Origin: Oscheius onirici
Taxonomy: Eukaryota; Nematoda; Chromadorea; Rhabditida; Rhabditidae
DNA length: 64,000 bases
Direction: 5' to 3'
NCBI GenBank assembly: GCA_932521025.1
Contig: OW051469.1
Location: 3,546,398-3,610,397, forward strand
In this document: one piece after another, positions 34,661-47,799 of the stretch
How positions within the stretch are numbered: position 1 is the first letter of the stretch
Layout of the letters: every line of letters starts with the position of its first letter
Translations under genes and position numbers: made by a program
The notes under the pieces: model-generated
What the model was told of the DNA's origin: nothing
The model's input: only the letters and a program-made list of their open reading frames with translations
Databases searched by the model: none

Positions 34661-37600
34661 TGTCCCAGTCATTGTCTGAACAAATTTCTGTCGAAAATAA
34701 ACGCGACGCCACTCTCCCTTTCCTCTGTTGTTTTTGAGGCCTCTTTTCTCGTAGATCTTGTCTTCTGCCAGCTATGCGGACCAATTGGAATGAACTCCAA
34801 GAGGCTTCCTGGTACCAAAAACGACAATAATTTATGTTCCGGTTGCATTTTTGTCATGCCGATCAGTCACAAGCTGTGCTCGGGGAAAAAGCGGTGTAAC
34901 GGTTTCATAGAGTAGTCAGAGAGACAGAGAAGCTGTGGCTGTAATAAGCAGACTCGTAAACTCTCGACCGGACGACTTCACTGTGTCAGTCAGTGAGAGA
35001 GACAGTGTGAAAGCTGTAATACCTTCGGGGTGATAGGGGAGAAAGAGAGAGGCCGCGAGCACTTGGAAGGTCATCTTTGCTGAGAGAACGTGTGTGGGAC
35101 CAGAGAGAGGGGAACCGAAAGCTCGAATTGATAAGCCCTGGACCGAAAATTTTCGGTAGCAGTTTTCTTGACTACTAGTAACCCTCGAGCAGAGTTCCAA
35201 CCATGTCCGAGCATTAGATTCTACAGTAGCACGACTAGCAAAATTTTTAAAGTGTTGAGGATTCTTACTTAGACGAAGGATAAATATTTTGCAGAATCAT
35301 TCATTTTCGGTGTTTGCCACAGAACTTACCAGCTCGCAAAATTTTTCTAAGAACTTTCCTAGTGGAAACTGTTTGATAGAGAACTCATAGACAGCTAGAG
35401 AAGTACTTTGGGAGTTTTGTGGATACGTTTTTGATTGCTGAGTAATGGAGAAAGTAAACATTTTTTCTCTTGCTCTCTGAACTCGTTAGCAATGATATGT
35501 TGATACTTTCTACACCCGTTACTGTTTGAGCAGAAAGTTTTGATCCTGAATTTTGAAGTGCTGAACTGGAGTGCTCTATATTTTTGGCAAATCGGTATTC
35601 AGACGACTCTGTATAGTGATGACACAGTTCTGCTTCTAAGTATCTACTGGTTCCGACTCTCTATGCTAAGACTCTGACTCACGATCAGTCCCTCTCCCTT
35701 GTCTAGTTTCTTTCATCACAAGCAGTAGTAACAGAGAGACAAGCATGTTAGTGGGTCAGTGATCTCTCTCTGCTGTAATCCTTTTGTTGTCCACCATCAT
35801 TTGACCTCCCCGTCTTCATTCCCGTTCTTATGCTTCCAAAAAAGAACGCTGTTCCCCCCTGAGGGCACTGTTTCTCTGTCTGGTTGTAACCCCCGTTGTT
35901 TCACAGAATTGGCAGCCCTGACCCTCAGTGGGCGGGTCGACTGACGAGACGACCCGCCCCCTTTCGCCCAGGCGCTTGCTGCCAAAAGCCTTGCCCTGTC
36001 CTGTACTCCCGCCCACCTATGCTGCCGCTCTTATTCATTTTGCCAGGTAATTCAACTTGTTATGCTATTGTAACTACACCCCCCTGTCCCCTTAGGGCTC
36101 AAAAATCCTCCCAAAGGATAAGAGAGACGCGTCCCAAAAATACTTGCTAAGGACTCTCGACCGGCTTGCTTGTGCCGTAGCATCAATCCCAGCCCTTTTA
36201 GACGGCAAAATTGCGTAAAAAGCGCTGTGGGGCTAAATCGGATGAATGATTCGTGTGGGGAATGAAGACTGTTTTGGGACATGAACACAAACAATGCAAA
36301 TTGGAATGGGGGAAACTTGATCCATTGGATTTTCAGTAGTAAGATCAATTGAGTAAAAGATCGGAAGTCATTTCAGCTTTGCCTAGCTAAAAAAAAATTT
36401 CCATCAAAATTGATTTGTACGCAAACTTTTCTGGCAAATTTTCCGTTCAAGAAGCGTCAAGTTAACCGTCAATGTTTCATTTTTGTTGGAAACAATAGTC
36501 TTAAAAATTTTAAAGATACATGAACATGAATTAAAAAATGTTTGTCACACCTAAGCATTTAACAAAGACGATGGTTGTTTTGTCCGAAATTCGACAGGAA
36601 ACCCTCTTCTTGTACTTCAGGCTATTGCTCATTTTTTCATATCTTTTAACATTTGATGATAATGTTTTTAAGCACTCCACGTGTAAACCCTGCCGAAGTA
36701 TATCAAGATTTTACCCGTCATCACTAATTGTAAGAACAGTGAGAGCGAATCGTGCAAATACTGTTCGTATTTTGCCTAACTTGACATTATACTCAAAAAT
36801 TCTATACAAATTCTTGTCAAATTTTGGTTCTGCATACTTTCCGCAACGAGAAATTGCGTATGCATGGCAAGACACTTTTCCACACAAATTTGAATAAATT
36901 TCGTACTAAATATTGTCTGAAAGTACGCAGAAGCACCATGATTTGGAAGCTTTACCTTCCCACTGCCATTAAATGCAACTGAACGTACTTACAACCAAAC
37001 GTTGGCAAAGAAAATCTTTTGCCAAAACTTTAAAACTTTTTTGACCAGCCTGCCATTTAGCATCCTGGCATACAGTGGATACTTTCTGTGGTAAAGCACC
37101 AATAACCAAATAGCTTCTCTTCCCAAAAACAGATATTCTCAATCGATGTTCGTCTCCTTTCCCCCTCATCCATCAGCTGATCTTTCTCGCTATCACTTTT
37201 AGCCTATAGAGACCTTCTGTCCCAAAAACTTCTCCGTCTCTTGATCATTCATCCCAGAACGATAACAAAAGACCTGGGGAGGCTCTTTCCGGTCGCCTCT
37301 AGTGTCTGGATGGTCCACTTTTTGGCTGCGGCTTCTTCACACTTTCCTCATTGTACAGGCGTGGCGAAACCTAGAGGAGAACACATACGATCTCTTGAAC
37401 ACGAGCCGTTAAATTTATAGGGAACGATGTCCTTGGTCTGGCAACAGCTGAAACGCTTCCGGGCCTTGGGGGATTTTTTTACAGCCGCCAATTAGGCGAC
37501 AGACGACAGTTTTTGGCCAGTAAAATTGGCTTGAAGTCTAACCATTTTTGCACCTTTTGATTGATCTGCAGCTTCTAGACGATCCGTCGTTGCGTCATGT

Positions 37601-39275
37601 CAAAAAAGAGTGGGTGTGAAACCGTATCGGATGTCAAGGTACCTCATTCCGGGAGCCGCAAATTGCCCGTCATAAGTCGTCTTTATGAGCTCATAGTGTA
37701 AATTAGCGGAGAGATGGGCAATGTGCTTCCGGAGAAGTTTTTAGAATCGCAGGACGTAGTTATAACGAGAACGACTCGACTCTCTGTCCCTCCGTCCCTC
37801 TGAAGCAGCGGGTAGATTGAACAGTTCAGTAAATTTCGCCTCACAAAATCTACTGGCTGGGCAGCTTTTTTTTTTTTTTTTTTTTTGAAAAAATCCCAAC
37901 TCTCAAGCTAAGAAATCCTCTCATGTGACCCTTGTCCATAAACTCGCTGATTTCCAATGCCTTCTCTGAGTAAAACGATATTCTCTTTTTCGATATTTTT
38001 AAGAATTTTTTTGGTTTTCAATTTAGACCATGATTTCAGCTCGGAGAAAGCGTTGCATGGCCAATGTTTTGAAATTTTTTTGCACAAAAGAACAAAAAAC
38101 TAACAGTATTTTTAATCATTCACATCCATTTATCAGTCGGGAAACCATTTAAATCTTATAACTAGCGGCAAGCTTCCGTTCGCTCTGTTTTTGACCAATG
38201 ACCTTGTCCTTGACCAGGTGGGTCGCTGTATTCGGTAGGCAAACCTTGGGCCTAAAATTTTAAAATACTTGACGAATTTCAAAGATTGTTGCACAATGAG
38301 TTCGGTTACGCAACTTTACTGCCAAAACATTGAGACACACGTGCTTGTGACCCCACCCGAGGTCCCAAACAGGTTTTTGGCTTTACCTTCTTCCCCCTTC
38401 TACGCGGCAACCAAAAGCTTATCAATTGGACGCAAGACAAAACAGTCTCTGCCATTTACAACACAAAAGGACAGACAGAGGAAGGTGGCTTGTCAAAATT
38501 TATGAGCTAACTGTTGGCTGGCAGGTTTTCTTAGGCGAGACGGTGCGTGATTGTTGCAAAAACTGACCAGTCTGTCGAGGAAGGGGATAAGACTGAAAAA
38601 TGGAGAAAAACCACTTGATCGATCTTGTTCTTCGGAGCACTTTCCAGGGGTTTGCCTAGCTGTATTTGTAACAAGCAAGCCGGAAGCCTGGATCCGTTTG
38701 CCACGATTTCGCCTTCCTTGTAAAATGTTCAGTTTCGGGTTATTACGAAATATTTCACCGAGAACCTGGTAAAAAAAATCTTGAATAGCCAGAATTGAAA
38801 GAATTGAATACTGTTTTTCTGTCTTTTTTTTGCCTAGATACAAAATTCACTCTGGGAAGTCAGAGAACTAGTAAAGGGGGAACCAAGTTTAGTTCAGAAC
38901 CTCTGTGACAAACACGAACTTATCCACAGACAAATTGTAGCGACGGAACTCATAAAAAAAGTTCTACAATAACCCAAAGTACTTTCGTCGTGGGACCCAT
39001 TTTGCCTGCCAGCCATCAGTTTTACATTTGGTCAATACTCTTCCTCCCATCTCTATGACTCAATCCAAGCAGAAGAGAAAAACAGCCTTGATATGAATGG
39101 CAGCCGGTCCAAAGTTTTCCTAGCCCTCTAGGCTCGTCGCGCCCAATTGGCGCTCCTCCAAGACGTGTAGGATCGTCGGATCAGCCGGTGGCCTAAGCCG
39201 GCTCGACTAGCTAACAGAGGGGCTAACTACCGGGGTTTAGGGACTGTTTTTCTGACCACAATGTAAAATTTTCAG
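34661..39275. other. 4.6 kb region with no recognisable gene
   Basis: The largest apparently non-coding interval. It includes a GC-rich perfect 10-base stem at 35930-35959 (GGGCGGGTCG with its complement). A run of about 22 T lies at 37867-37889. A local CCGG-rich segment is at 39125-39225. Open frames (36538-36897, 38493-38843) look like chance. It must contain the first exon and promoter of the peroxidase gene, which I could not place. Confidence 0.45.
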
Positions 39276-42200
39276 GTCTCCTGGCACAGACGTTATCACC
39301 GCCCATAACAAGTAAATTCAAGTGCCTGACGAATGGATGCTGTGATCAGCACGAGTGGTGCAGATTTTGGGCCTCTATTGGGGAATGTCAGGTAGCTAGA
39401 GATTCAAAAAAGGTGGATAAACGAACTTTTTACAGGCGAATTTGGACTGGATGACGGAAAACTGTCAGCTGGCTTGTGGAACATGCAGAGCAGCTCCAGC
39501 AACTCCAGGTTCGTTTAGAGTTATGTTATGTAGCTTTGAAAGCGTGTCTGAAAGCACGTATTAAAGCGAAGAATTCCTTTGTTATTTCTAAGTATATTGA
39601 CGTCTATGAAAGATTTTAACATTTGCGAAAGATATGACGGTTAAAGTTGAAAAGAACCTTGTGTCTATGACCGGCTAAGATTTAAAAGAAGAACCGGACT
39701 GTTATTCCAAAACTACATCATTCCCATCTCCTATGCTAATTCCGAACCAATGTTCCTCCCGTTCTCTTTCTCAAAGCGTCCCGCGTATACATTCTCCCCA
39801 CTTTCCATATTTGTTCTGCAACCAGTTACAGGGCTTAACCTTGCTTTTCGAGCGGTCTTGAGGCCGACATTTCTGAACCTTGTAAGCTGAGGGAAAAGCC
39901 TCTTGTTTCTCGAGAGAAACTATTCGGGTATTAGAGTTGTTGTGGCTGCTTCTTCCTCTTGTTTGTCACATTCATGGGCCGGAAAGTGATGTTGTTTTGG
40001 TAACATTTCGACAGTTTCGCCCCCGGGGACAAGACTGTGAATCAGAAAGGAACATTAGAAGAGGGAAATGGACAAATGACCAGAAAACAATGGAAATTAA
40101 AGTTTCTTGGTCTGTACAGTTAGAGAGGGACTCTGCGTCTCTTCTCGCCCAACTCACAACCGTAATTTGTCGCCGTGGCGTGAGCATGGGATCATTCCCG
40201 AATTCTCTATTAACAAACTTACCTTGCTGGGCCTCGAGCGTGATCAATAAGACAGTTAGGCTATTGTGAGGCTGTTGCATGGCACTTTGGGAACGGCTGA
40301 CCCGTAAGGCAGTTCCGAGTTGGAATTCGCCTAGTTAAATTTTTGGGTGAGGGGCTGCTTTCGAGCGACAAGTCCTTCGTTTTCAAATTTCTCTTTGAGA
40401 AAAAAATTGACTGAAACATCTTGAAAATATATCTTGAAAATATACCAGCTCTTATCTTCAAAATACATCGCACTAGCGTTCGCTTTCCCAGAAAAAGAGC
40501 CGTAAAACAACAGAAAATCGTGTTATACGTGAGACGCGAGAAAGACCTATCTGATCCTCTGCTACATGCGCGTGATAAGAAAAAATCGCTATCTGCATCA
40601 TACGCGGAACCGCCAGCCCACTAGTGGATCTCTGGCGTCAGAATTGATGCATCTCTCAAAGCAAACTCCATTCGGCAACTATCACACAACTTTTGGAGGC
40701 AGAAGCAAAAAGTAGCCTTCCGCCGATAAATTGCAGGATGGAAACCACTGCCCAAACGAGTGAAAGTAAAGAGGAGAAAACGTGCAATCGCAGTGTCCGG
40801 TAGCGCTGGGAAAACGGAGGTTAGAGATGGGGAAAAGCTGGGGACATATGGAACTTTAAGAACGGCGCAGAGAGACTTAGAGTCGCTGGACAGTCCTCTC
40901 ACAAATTTGTAAGGAAACACATCACCAGATTCACTGCCTTTCTTACAAAAATTATCGGGAGTCATAAATTGTCCACAAAATGTTTTTTTTTGCTTCGAAC
41001 ACATGACGTTCCCAAAATACTCGTCGATCTTCTCGAACGACCTTATCATGTTAGCTGTAACAACTGTTACGTAGCGAATGATAGTACTATTTGATAGGAA
41101 TCTGAAGGTCAAGAACGCTATCTGATTTCTGTTTCAAGAACAAATTGCAGAGCCAACAACAACGGCAGCCAGCTTCACAACGACTGGAGATGAAATTGTC
41201 AGGAGTATGTCTTCCTCTTCGCACTCTGCGGAACAGAATGAGACCTCTGCTGAAGTCACTTCTGCTCCCTCTTTGGCCAGGACAAGCGACATCAAGTCTG
41301 TGAACAGATGCGAAGATGTTAGAGGGCATATGGATAGAGCTTCGGAGATCATGGCTGTCTCTCAATTGATCAACTCTGTTGAGGACAACTTTGGAAGGAC
41401 AATGCTTTCAATTGATGACGTGACTAGGAGTGTTCCTACTGGATGTGTCCCTCAGGTTCGTTCTGATTCTCTACTCTTCTTTGACAGAATCTGCCTTCTT
41501 CTGAAGGTCTCTCATGATATGACTAGCCAATCCTTTTCAGCTCTCCGAAGCCGGCGTAGACTGTAACAAGAACCTCTGCTACCACCTGATGTACCGAACT
41601 CTCGATGGAACCTGCAACAATCTCAACCATCCTATGCAAGGAGCCGCCTTCCGTCGCTACATCAGGTACCTTCCTCTCAAAAAATCTCTACCCCAATCCA
41701 GACACTTCCCTTCCGAATACGACGACCAGAAAGGAGAACCAGTGTGTATGTTCAATTTTTATTCTCTCCTGTCTTCTGCCTAACTTCTTCCTGATTTTCA
41801 TTTCAGCCTCTGTAAAAGAATCTCGACCCACTGCTCGTGAATCCAACAGAGTCATGTTGTCCTCTGCCCAGATCGTAGTCCATGACAAGTTCAACAACAT
41901 GATGATGCAGTGGGGACAGTTTATGAGTCACGACATGGCCAAGACTACTCTCCAGCCATCGGCAAATTGTAAAACTTGTGATCCAGTCCCTTCAAAATGC
42001 ATGCCAATCAAGATCAAAGACACTGACCCTAATGCTTCGTGAGTTTTGGTCGAGCTTACATTGACGAGTGGTTCCAGATTTAAACAGAAAGAATGCCTGA
42101 AAGTATCCAGGTCTGCTCCGATTTGTAATGTCACGCCTAGAGAACAGCTTAACGAAAACACTGGTGACTCGGCTTTTTAATTAATTTTTTTTTCTATTTT

Positions 42201-43697
42201 TAGCCTACATCGACGGATCCATGATCTATGGAAGTTCGCCTAAAGATCTCTTCAAGTTCAGAGAAGGTCGTACTGGTCTGCTGAAGATGAGTCGATTCAA
42301 CGACCAGGTTAGTTATTTTTTTGCTTTAGAGAAAGAGACAAAGAGACATGAAAACAACGGAGAGGAACGGACAGGGAGAAACGGAAAATTTCAGATCGTT
42401 CTGCCCTTCGACCAGTCCAAATGTCAAGCGAAAGACAAATGCACAGCCTCCTTCACTGCCGGTGACATCAGAGCAAATCTCTTCATCGGACTCTCGTCCC
42501 TCCATATCTTATTCGCTAGGGAGCACAACAGGTTTGTTGGAAAATTGGATTTTGTGATCTAAACATTTTCAGAGTAGCCAGAAAGCTCCAGAACATCAAT
42601 GAGAGATGGAGTGGTGACCGCGTGTTCCAGGAGGCCAGAAAGATTGTCGGAGCTGAGATTCAGCACGTACTGTACAAGGAATATCTTCCAAAGTTGCTCG
42701 GAGTCTCACTGGAAAAGACCATCGGAGCCTATAAAGGCTACAATTCCTCTGTTGATGCCACCATCGCTAACGAGTTCACGACTTCGGCTTTCAGATTTGG
42801 ACACGGAATGATTGAGGTACGAAATCTTGTTATCCAAATCACAAAACTATTCTTATTCCAGGAATTCTACAAGAGACTCGACTTTTCCGGCGATAACATC
42901 ACTCATGGTGGCTTCTTCTTCGGAGATGGCGTCTTCAAATCAGGCAAGATTCTCTTCGAGGGTGGCATTGATCCCATCCTCCGCGGATTCATGCAGACAG
43001 CCGTCAAGAGACCTCACAGAATGACTCCGGCCATCACCGAGAAAATGTTCGGAACGTTAGTTTGTTGTCATTTATCTTAAAAAAACAATTGTTCCAGAAC
43101 CGATCTCGGATCTTTGAACATCCAGAGAGGAAGAGACCATGGTATTCCTCCCTACAACACCATGAGAACGTTCTGCGGCATGGAGAGAGCCAAAGATTTT
43201 GACGGGTTCGGCGATATGATCTTGGACAAAAATTTGAGAGTGGGACTGGCCAAAAATTACAATACTGCTGGTATGTCTTCACTATCTCTCTGTGTATCTT
43301 CCTGCTCAATCGTCAGTTCGTTTTGAAAACTGTACTATTCCAGACGACGTCGACTTCTACGTCGGATCCATGCTAGAAGACCCGGTCGTTGGCGGGCTTG
43401 TTGGAACAACTTTGAGTTGTGTCATTGGAGAGCAGTTCAAGAGGTTAAGAGACGGAGACAGGTACCCACATTTGTTTTCACAGTCCGAAACCGCTCAGAT
43501 TTTACTACGAAAACCCGGGAGTCTTCTCAGAGGAGCAGGTCGCGGAGCTTCAAAAGAGTTCCTTGGCCAAAATTATCTGCTTAAACGGCGACGGCTTCGA
43601 GCTGATCTCCCAAGACGCCTTCCTCATCCCGGGCAGCCAGATGTCTGCTTGTAAAAATCTGCCGGAAATGGATTTGACAAAATGGAGATCAGTCTAG
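39276..43697 (+). CDS. ShKT-heme peroxidase, MLT-7-like (first exon not found)
   Basis: Animal heme peroxidase with an N-terminal ShKT domain, the architecture of C. elegans MLT-7, which acts in cuticle cross-linking and moulting. Exons: 39276-39391, 39436-39508, 41151-41455, 41541-41665, 41702-41745, 41807-42038, 42078-42163, 42204-42307, 42395-42531, 42573-42816, 42862-43055, 43098-43270, 43344-43461, 43499-43697 (715 residues). The ShKT domain starts [13 protein letters not shown] and ends CQLACGTC. Peroxidase motifs: WGQFMSHDM with the distal His and Asp, [34 protein letters not shown] with the proximal His, and [16 protein letters not shown] Ser/Thr-rich linker separates the domains. The first listed exon starts mid-codon with [11 protein letters not shown], so a signal-peptide exon lies upstream, unidentified. 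Secreted by inference. Confidence 0.85.
39509..41150. other. long intron of the peroxidase gene
   Basis: 1.64 kb between the ShKT exon and the linker exon. Open frames on both strands (for example 40621-41112 minus) carry no known domain. No transposon ends are recognised. Confidence 0.5.
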
Positions 43698-43956
43698 ATT
43701 TTTGCCTATTCCCAGCTCTTTTGGTCTCCTACCTCATTCCAGTCTGCCACTGTTCTCCCTTTCTCTCTCCCAGGCTCAACGATACCGGTCTAATATTGCC
43801 AATGATTTTCTTGTGTCTCCTCTCTCCCCGTGTTTCTTCCTTGATCAGATTTTATAGCCAAATGTGATGTCCATACTAGCTTCCCGTCCAAACTATTGTA
43901 AATATCGCGGAAAGAGAATATTGAAGAGTTAATAAACGTTCTTTTACAAAACAAGA

Positions 43957-45225
43957 TCACTCCTTCTCAATATCCATAGTGTCTAGAGTAAACTGAACAC
44001 CGGATGAAGGTCTGCCAGAGAGGGTGACAGGTTGAAGCTGGGAGCTTCTTTGAAGGGACGAAGTGCCAGTTTGGGCCAGTGGTCCAGAGCCAGAACTGCT
44101 ACCAGAGACGCCTCCGACTTTATTCCTGTCTCGAAGGCCTAGAAGGGCGAAGACTCGTCGACGAATGTCACTGTTCAAAAAGAAATTGAACCAGACCATG
44201 TCGAACGTGTAGGCATCGCGAGTGAGGGGAATTACGTTGAGTTCAATGAATTGTGAAATGCCCCATGCTTTCCATTGACTCATTCCGAGCGCCACCTAAA
44301 GCTCATTTGGTTCCGACTAGACGGGAGAAAAGTCACCATTGAGATGAGATTAAGGAATTGGATGACGCAACATGCGCATGTTATGCGACAAATGCGCTCA
44401 GCAATCTGCTCTCGGCGGTGCTTGACCAGTAGACGAGCAGTGATGCAGCTGGGTATTGTAGTGAAACACATGTAGAAGATGGCAGTACCGAGGGTTGGCC
44501 AGACGATGATTTCTGGCTGAAAGGGGAGATTTCTGTGGGGGAAGAGAGACAGGGAAGCAAACAGTCAGACAGAGAGAATCTAAACTCACATGATCGAACT
44601 TCCAGTAGATGGTACCGTACTCTTCCGCCACATTCGGTCCGAGATACCAGGAGTAGCTCCCAGCAAAAGCTCCCCAGACCGGTGTCAGACACAAAAATGG
44701 AATCGTAAGAACATCCCATTTCTAAATACCGATAGTTTAGTATCGTTCATTTTAGACTAACTCTATCCATAGTCAAAGGACAGGCGATAATTGTCAGCCG
44801 GTGAAAAACGCTTATGATGCAACGCATGTTCTGCGCATGAAGGAGTATCTTGTTAATGTAGAGGATGATGGTCAACGTTGTCGAGGACAGAGTCATGAAC
44901 CAAGGATTTAGACCCGTAAAGTTGAACATCCAGATAGTCGCGAAGTTGGCCATGTAGCTCATGCTGTCCTGAAGTGACTCTTAATTAGTGTCCGGGCCCA
45001 TAAAAACGCTTGGTAAAAACAAAAATTCACTGGGGAAAATGGTCAAACAGAGCCAAAAATGTAGGTAATGTTTCCCTGACTCACAAGAAAGAAGCTGAAT
45101 TTTAGTATCGTGTAGTACGGTCCCTTCAAATCCTTCTTGTCCCTGATTGTCACATAAAATGTCAAGGCATACAGCAGAAGAGAGGGCACGGAGTAGCAGA
45201 AGTGGAGATAGAAGGCGATGCTCAT
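43957..45225 (-). CDS. Srg-like nematode 7TM chemoreceptor
   Basis: Serpentine receptor of 332 residues. Five exons (45085-45225, 44762-44968, 44590-44721, 44337-44516, 43957-44295), all phase 0. TM1 is CYSVPSLLLYALTFYVTI with the following KKDLKGPYYTILKFSFF loop. Later helices include LSSTTLTIILYINKILL, ISVFHRLTIIACPL, IIVWPTLGTAIFYMCFTTI and CACCVIQFLNLISM. The short first half and the HRLTIIACPL motif after TM3 recall the Srg class, with lower certainty than the 7TM call. The C-terminal tail of about 55 residues is Ser/Gly-rich. The start ATG at 45225 was chosen because it directly precedes TM1; a few residues of extracellular N terminus may be missed. It is convergent with the peroxidase gene, whose stop lies 260 bases away. 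Confidence 0.75.
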
Positions 45226-46143
45226 GTTAGGGAGACACTTTTTGCTGCTCCCGTTGTCAAGATATACTCCTTTCAATCAGGCTCCCCCGAGCGCAATTAC
45301 TGTGATTGTGCCCTCGTGATGATAACGCAATCACGGCGGCGATATGAACATTTTACTTCAGAAAGGGTGGAATATCATCAGAGCACGATATTTCGAATAT
45401 CAGTGGGAACGGAACAAGTAGACGATTAGGAAAAATAGTAGTGGATAACCCCGATCTGTCCAATGCAGAATAGAGCTTCGCTAAAAGATCTTAAAATTCC
45501 AGAGATCTTGAAAATGGACTATCATTATTGATCAGCCAAGAGAAAGAGGACGTAACGTTTACAACATTTGCGGAGTCTGCCTGTACGTTGCATGGATGGA
45601 TGAGTGTATAGGGAGACTCCGCAAAAATTGCGTCTGTAGAGTCACACTTGCCTCTATCCAGTCTCACACTGTGGAGTCACACTCCTGCACAGGCGCAATA
45701 GGCAGCCTCCACAGACGCAATTTACGGTGCCCAGAGGCGCAAGTTGTGGAGTCCAATGATTATTAGTTATAGTTAGTTATGGAAGTTATGGCCTACGTCC
45801 AGGAGCAATATGCAGCAACACAAAGAGATCACATGCTGCTTCTGCCAGCCTGACCGAGCCGCAAAGAAATCACTTGCTGCTTCTGCCAGCCTGGCAGAAG
45901 CCATCGTGGATTGAGATCACGAGTGAGGGATCTCGATCCACGATGTCCAATCGAGATCCCTCACTCGGGATCTCATTCTACTCACTCGGGATCGCAGATT
46001 TGTGCTGGAGAAAAAACATCCAGCGCAGATTTGTGCTGGAGCAATACCACCCAGCACAGATTTGTGCATCCGCCTTTCTACTATTTCTCCCTGTTGCTGT
46101 CTCCCTTTCGGTGTCGTAAAACGTTTATTTACTGAAAACAGAT
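45226..46143. repeat. intergenic satellite block
   Basis: Several short families. GCGGAGTCTGCCTGTAC at about 45570 recurs near 56390. CACTTGCTGCTTCTGCCAGC-type units sit twice at about 45828-45895. GATCCCTCACTCGGGATCTC units are at about 45925-45990. CCAGCRCAGATTTGTGCTGG hairpins at 45995-46070 are related to those at 20.8-20.95 kb. No coding gene. Confidence 0.6.
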
Positions 46144-47684
46144 TCAAATGCGTGGAAAAGGCTGGCGACAGCCACACTTGATCTTTATCCCTAAATTCGG
46201 AGGTGGAATGGGTCGCTCCCCAAGTTCGTAATTTGTGAAGAGGGCACAAAAGACATGAGGATCAATGACAGAGTCTATGTCACCACTGTACGAGGAATAA
46301 TCCACCGGAAACAAACGTTGCAAGAGATCCGGCTGATAGGCAATAATATCCGATATCGTTCGAATGTTCAGCATAATCTTGAAGGAAACAAGACGGCGAC
46401 CAGAGAGTTGCAAAACCAGATAGTCGTTAACCGGGCTCGACACAAATATTAGTCGTGAGCTATTCATCTCTTGGTGAAAAATAGGGCAATCTTGCACAAA
46501 AGGAGCTATGTCCTCAAATCGTTCAGCACAATTTCCACTAAGGGTAATAGCTCTATGATTCCATTCTCCGGATCGCCATTCCTTAAAATAGCAATGATCT
46601 GTTTTCTTGTAAGCTTACCCTGACAAGTTCAGAAAGTTTGAGATCTTCAGATAGCAGGCTAATGAAGACGTTCGGTGCCGAATCCAGTAGTTCAGTGAGA
46701 GGAAGTTGGGTGTTGCCAGGGAACCTCAGCTCTTTGGGCTTCTGAATACGAGAATGTTAAATATTTAGGTAAAGATAACGGGGTGAATTTTTATCATGAA
46801 TAACGTGAGTCCTTAGTGTAAAAAAAACAAAAAGAACAGTTGGAGAGAATAAAAATTGTGAGACCTACCAGCTCTTGAACAAGTTTCCAAGTTTGAAAAA
46901 GAACTTCATCTGTCCAGTCTTCTCGGTCATCCTTAGCGATGGACAGTACATCAAGATGTATCATCCATGGTTTCGTAATCAGCCGACAATCCTTTTTGAG
47001 TTCTATTTGTAGATGTTCAAATGGCTTCTTCATTTGGTCAAAGACTTCGTGAAAAGTTTCTCCGTCCCAAACACCGTTAAATCTGGCAAATGAAAAGGGT
47101 AAAATGGATAAAGGATCTCCGACTGAAACCCAATTGCTTTGCAAGTTTTCACGACGAAAGCACAGTACTTTTGCAGCCTGGAAAGGCAAAACTCAGTTTG
47201 AAAATTATTTTGTCTCACGTTAATTTCAAGTTCTCCATTTCGGATCCTGATGCTGTATTTTTCCAGATTATCGGATAGAAACTTGTTAACATTTTTAGAG
47301 AGTCTCATAGATCGAGCAAAGGCGCGGGAATGCATCTAAATACCAAATTTTCCCTGAACTAACTGAAGAAACTTTCGAAAAGATGGCAAAAATATCCTTG
47401 TCTTCGAAACTGGCCATGTCCAGTGGCTCTGGTAAAGGGAGACAGTAGCTGGAGCGCTTCTCAAGAACAGCCAAAAATTGCTTGGTCATTTTTCGATCCC
47501 ATTGGCAGTCTCTTGTCCACCATTCGGCCAATGCATTATTCTGTAGAGTGCGTATTAAGTAAATCCTCTTTTCCTTGAATTGTTCATCACTTTGCTTAAG
47601 ATATGAGCTAGAACAGAAGATAAAATGACGCACCATTAAAATGTTCACAGGACTATCTGTCAGTAAATCTTCAGGGCAGTTCAT
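46144..47684 (-). CDS. family A protein, copy A2
   Basis: Function unknown. Six-exon gene with open frame. It starts with MNCPEDLLTDSPVNILM, a degenerate form of the family's EDFWTDSPVHISK. It continues with QSDEQFKEKR, CLPLPEPLDMASFEDKDIFA, MHSRAFARSMRLSKNVN, a middle exon with LITKPWMIHLDVLS, the KPKELRF exon with LDSAPNVFISLL, and the C-terminal exon. That exon starts EWRSGEWNH and contains SSPVNDYLVL and DYSSYSGDIDSVIDP. The protein ends about 25 residues later than its paralogues (GERPIPPPNLGIKIK). It heads the 46-55 kb cluster, all on the minus strand. The LINE insertion lies just upstream of its start. Confidence 0.7.
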
Positions 47685-47799
47685 TTCTTGAAAGAAGACT
47701 CTTTTAACAGCAGAATGTGCGGAAAGAGTCAGATGTTGTGATAAGAATTGTTTGCTGATAAAATGTCGAAGAGCTCGCTCGCTCATCGCCAACCCAAGA

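Noticed and set aside
36538..36897. 119-codon frame in AT-rich DNA
   Set aside because: Composition is consistent with chance; no recognisable motif and no flanking exons.
39120..39230. tRNA-like or structured RNA impression (AGCCGG...CCGGCT stem)
   Set aside because: No T-arm GGTTCGANTCC, no anticodon arm and no CCA-compatible acceptor pairing can be assembled.
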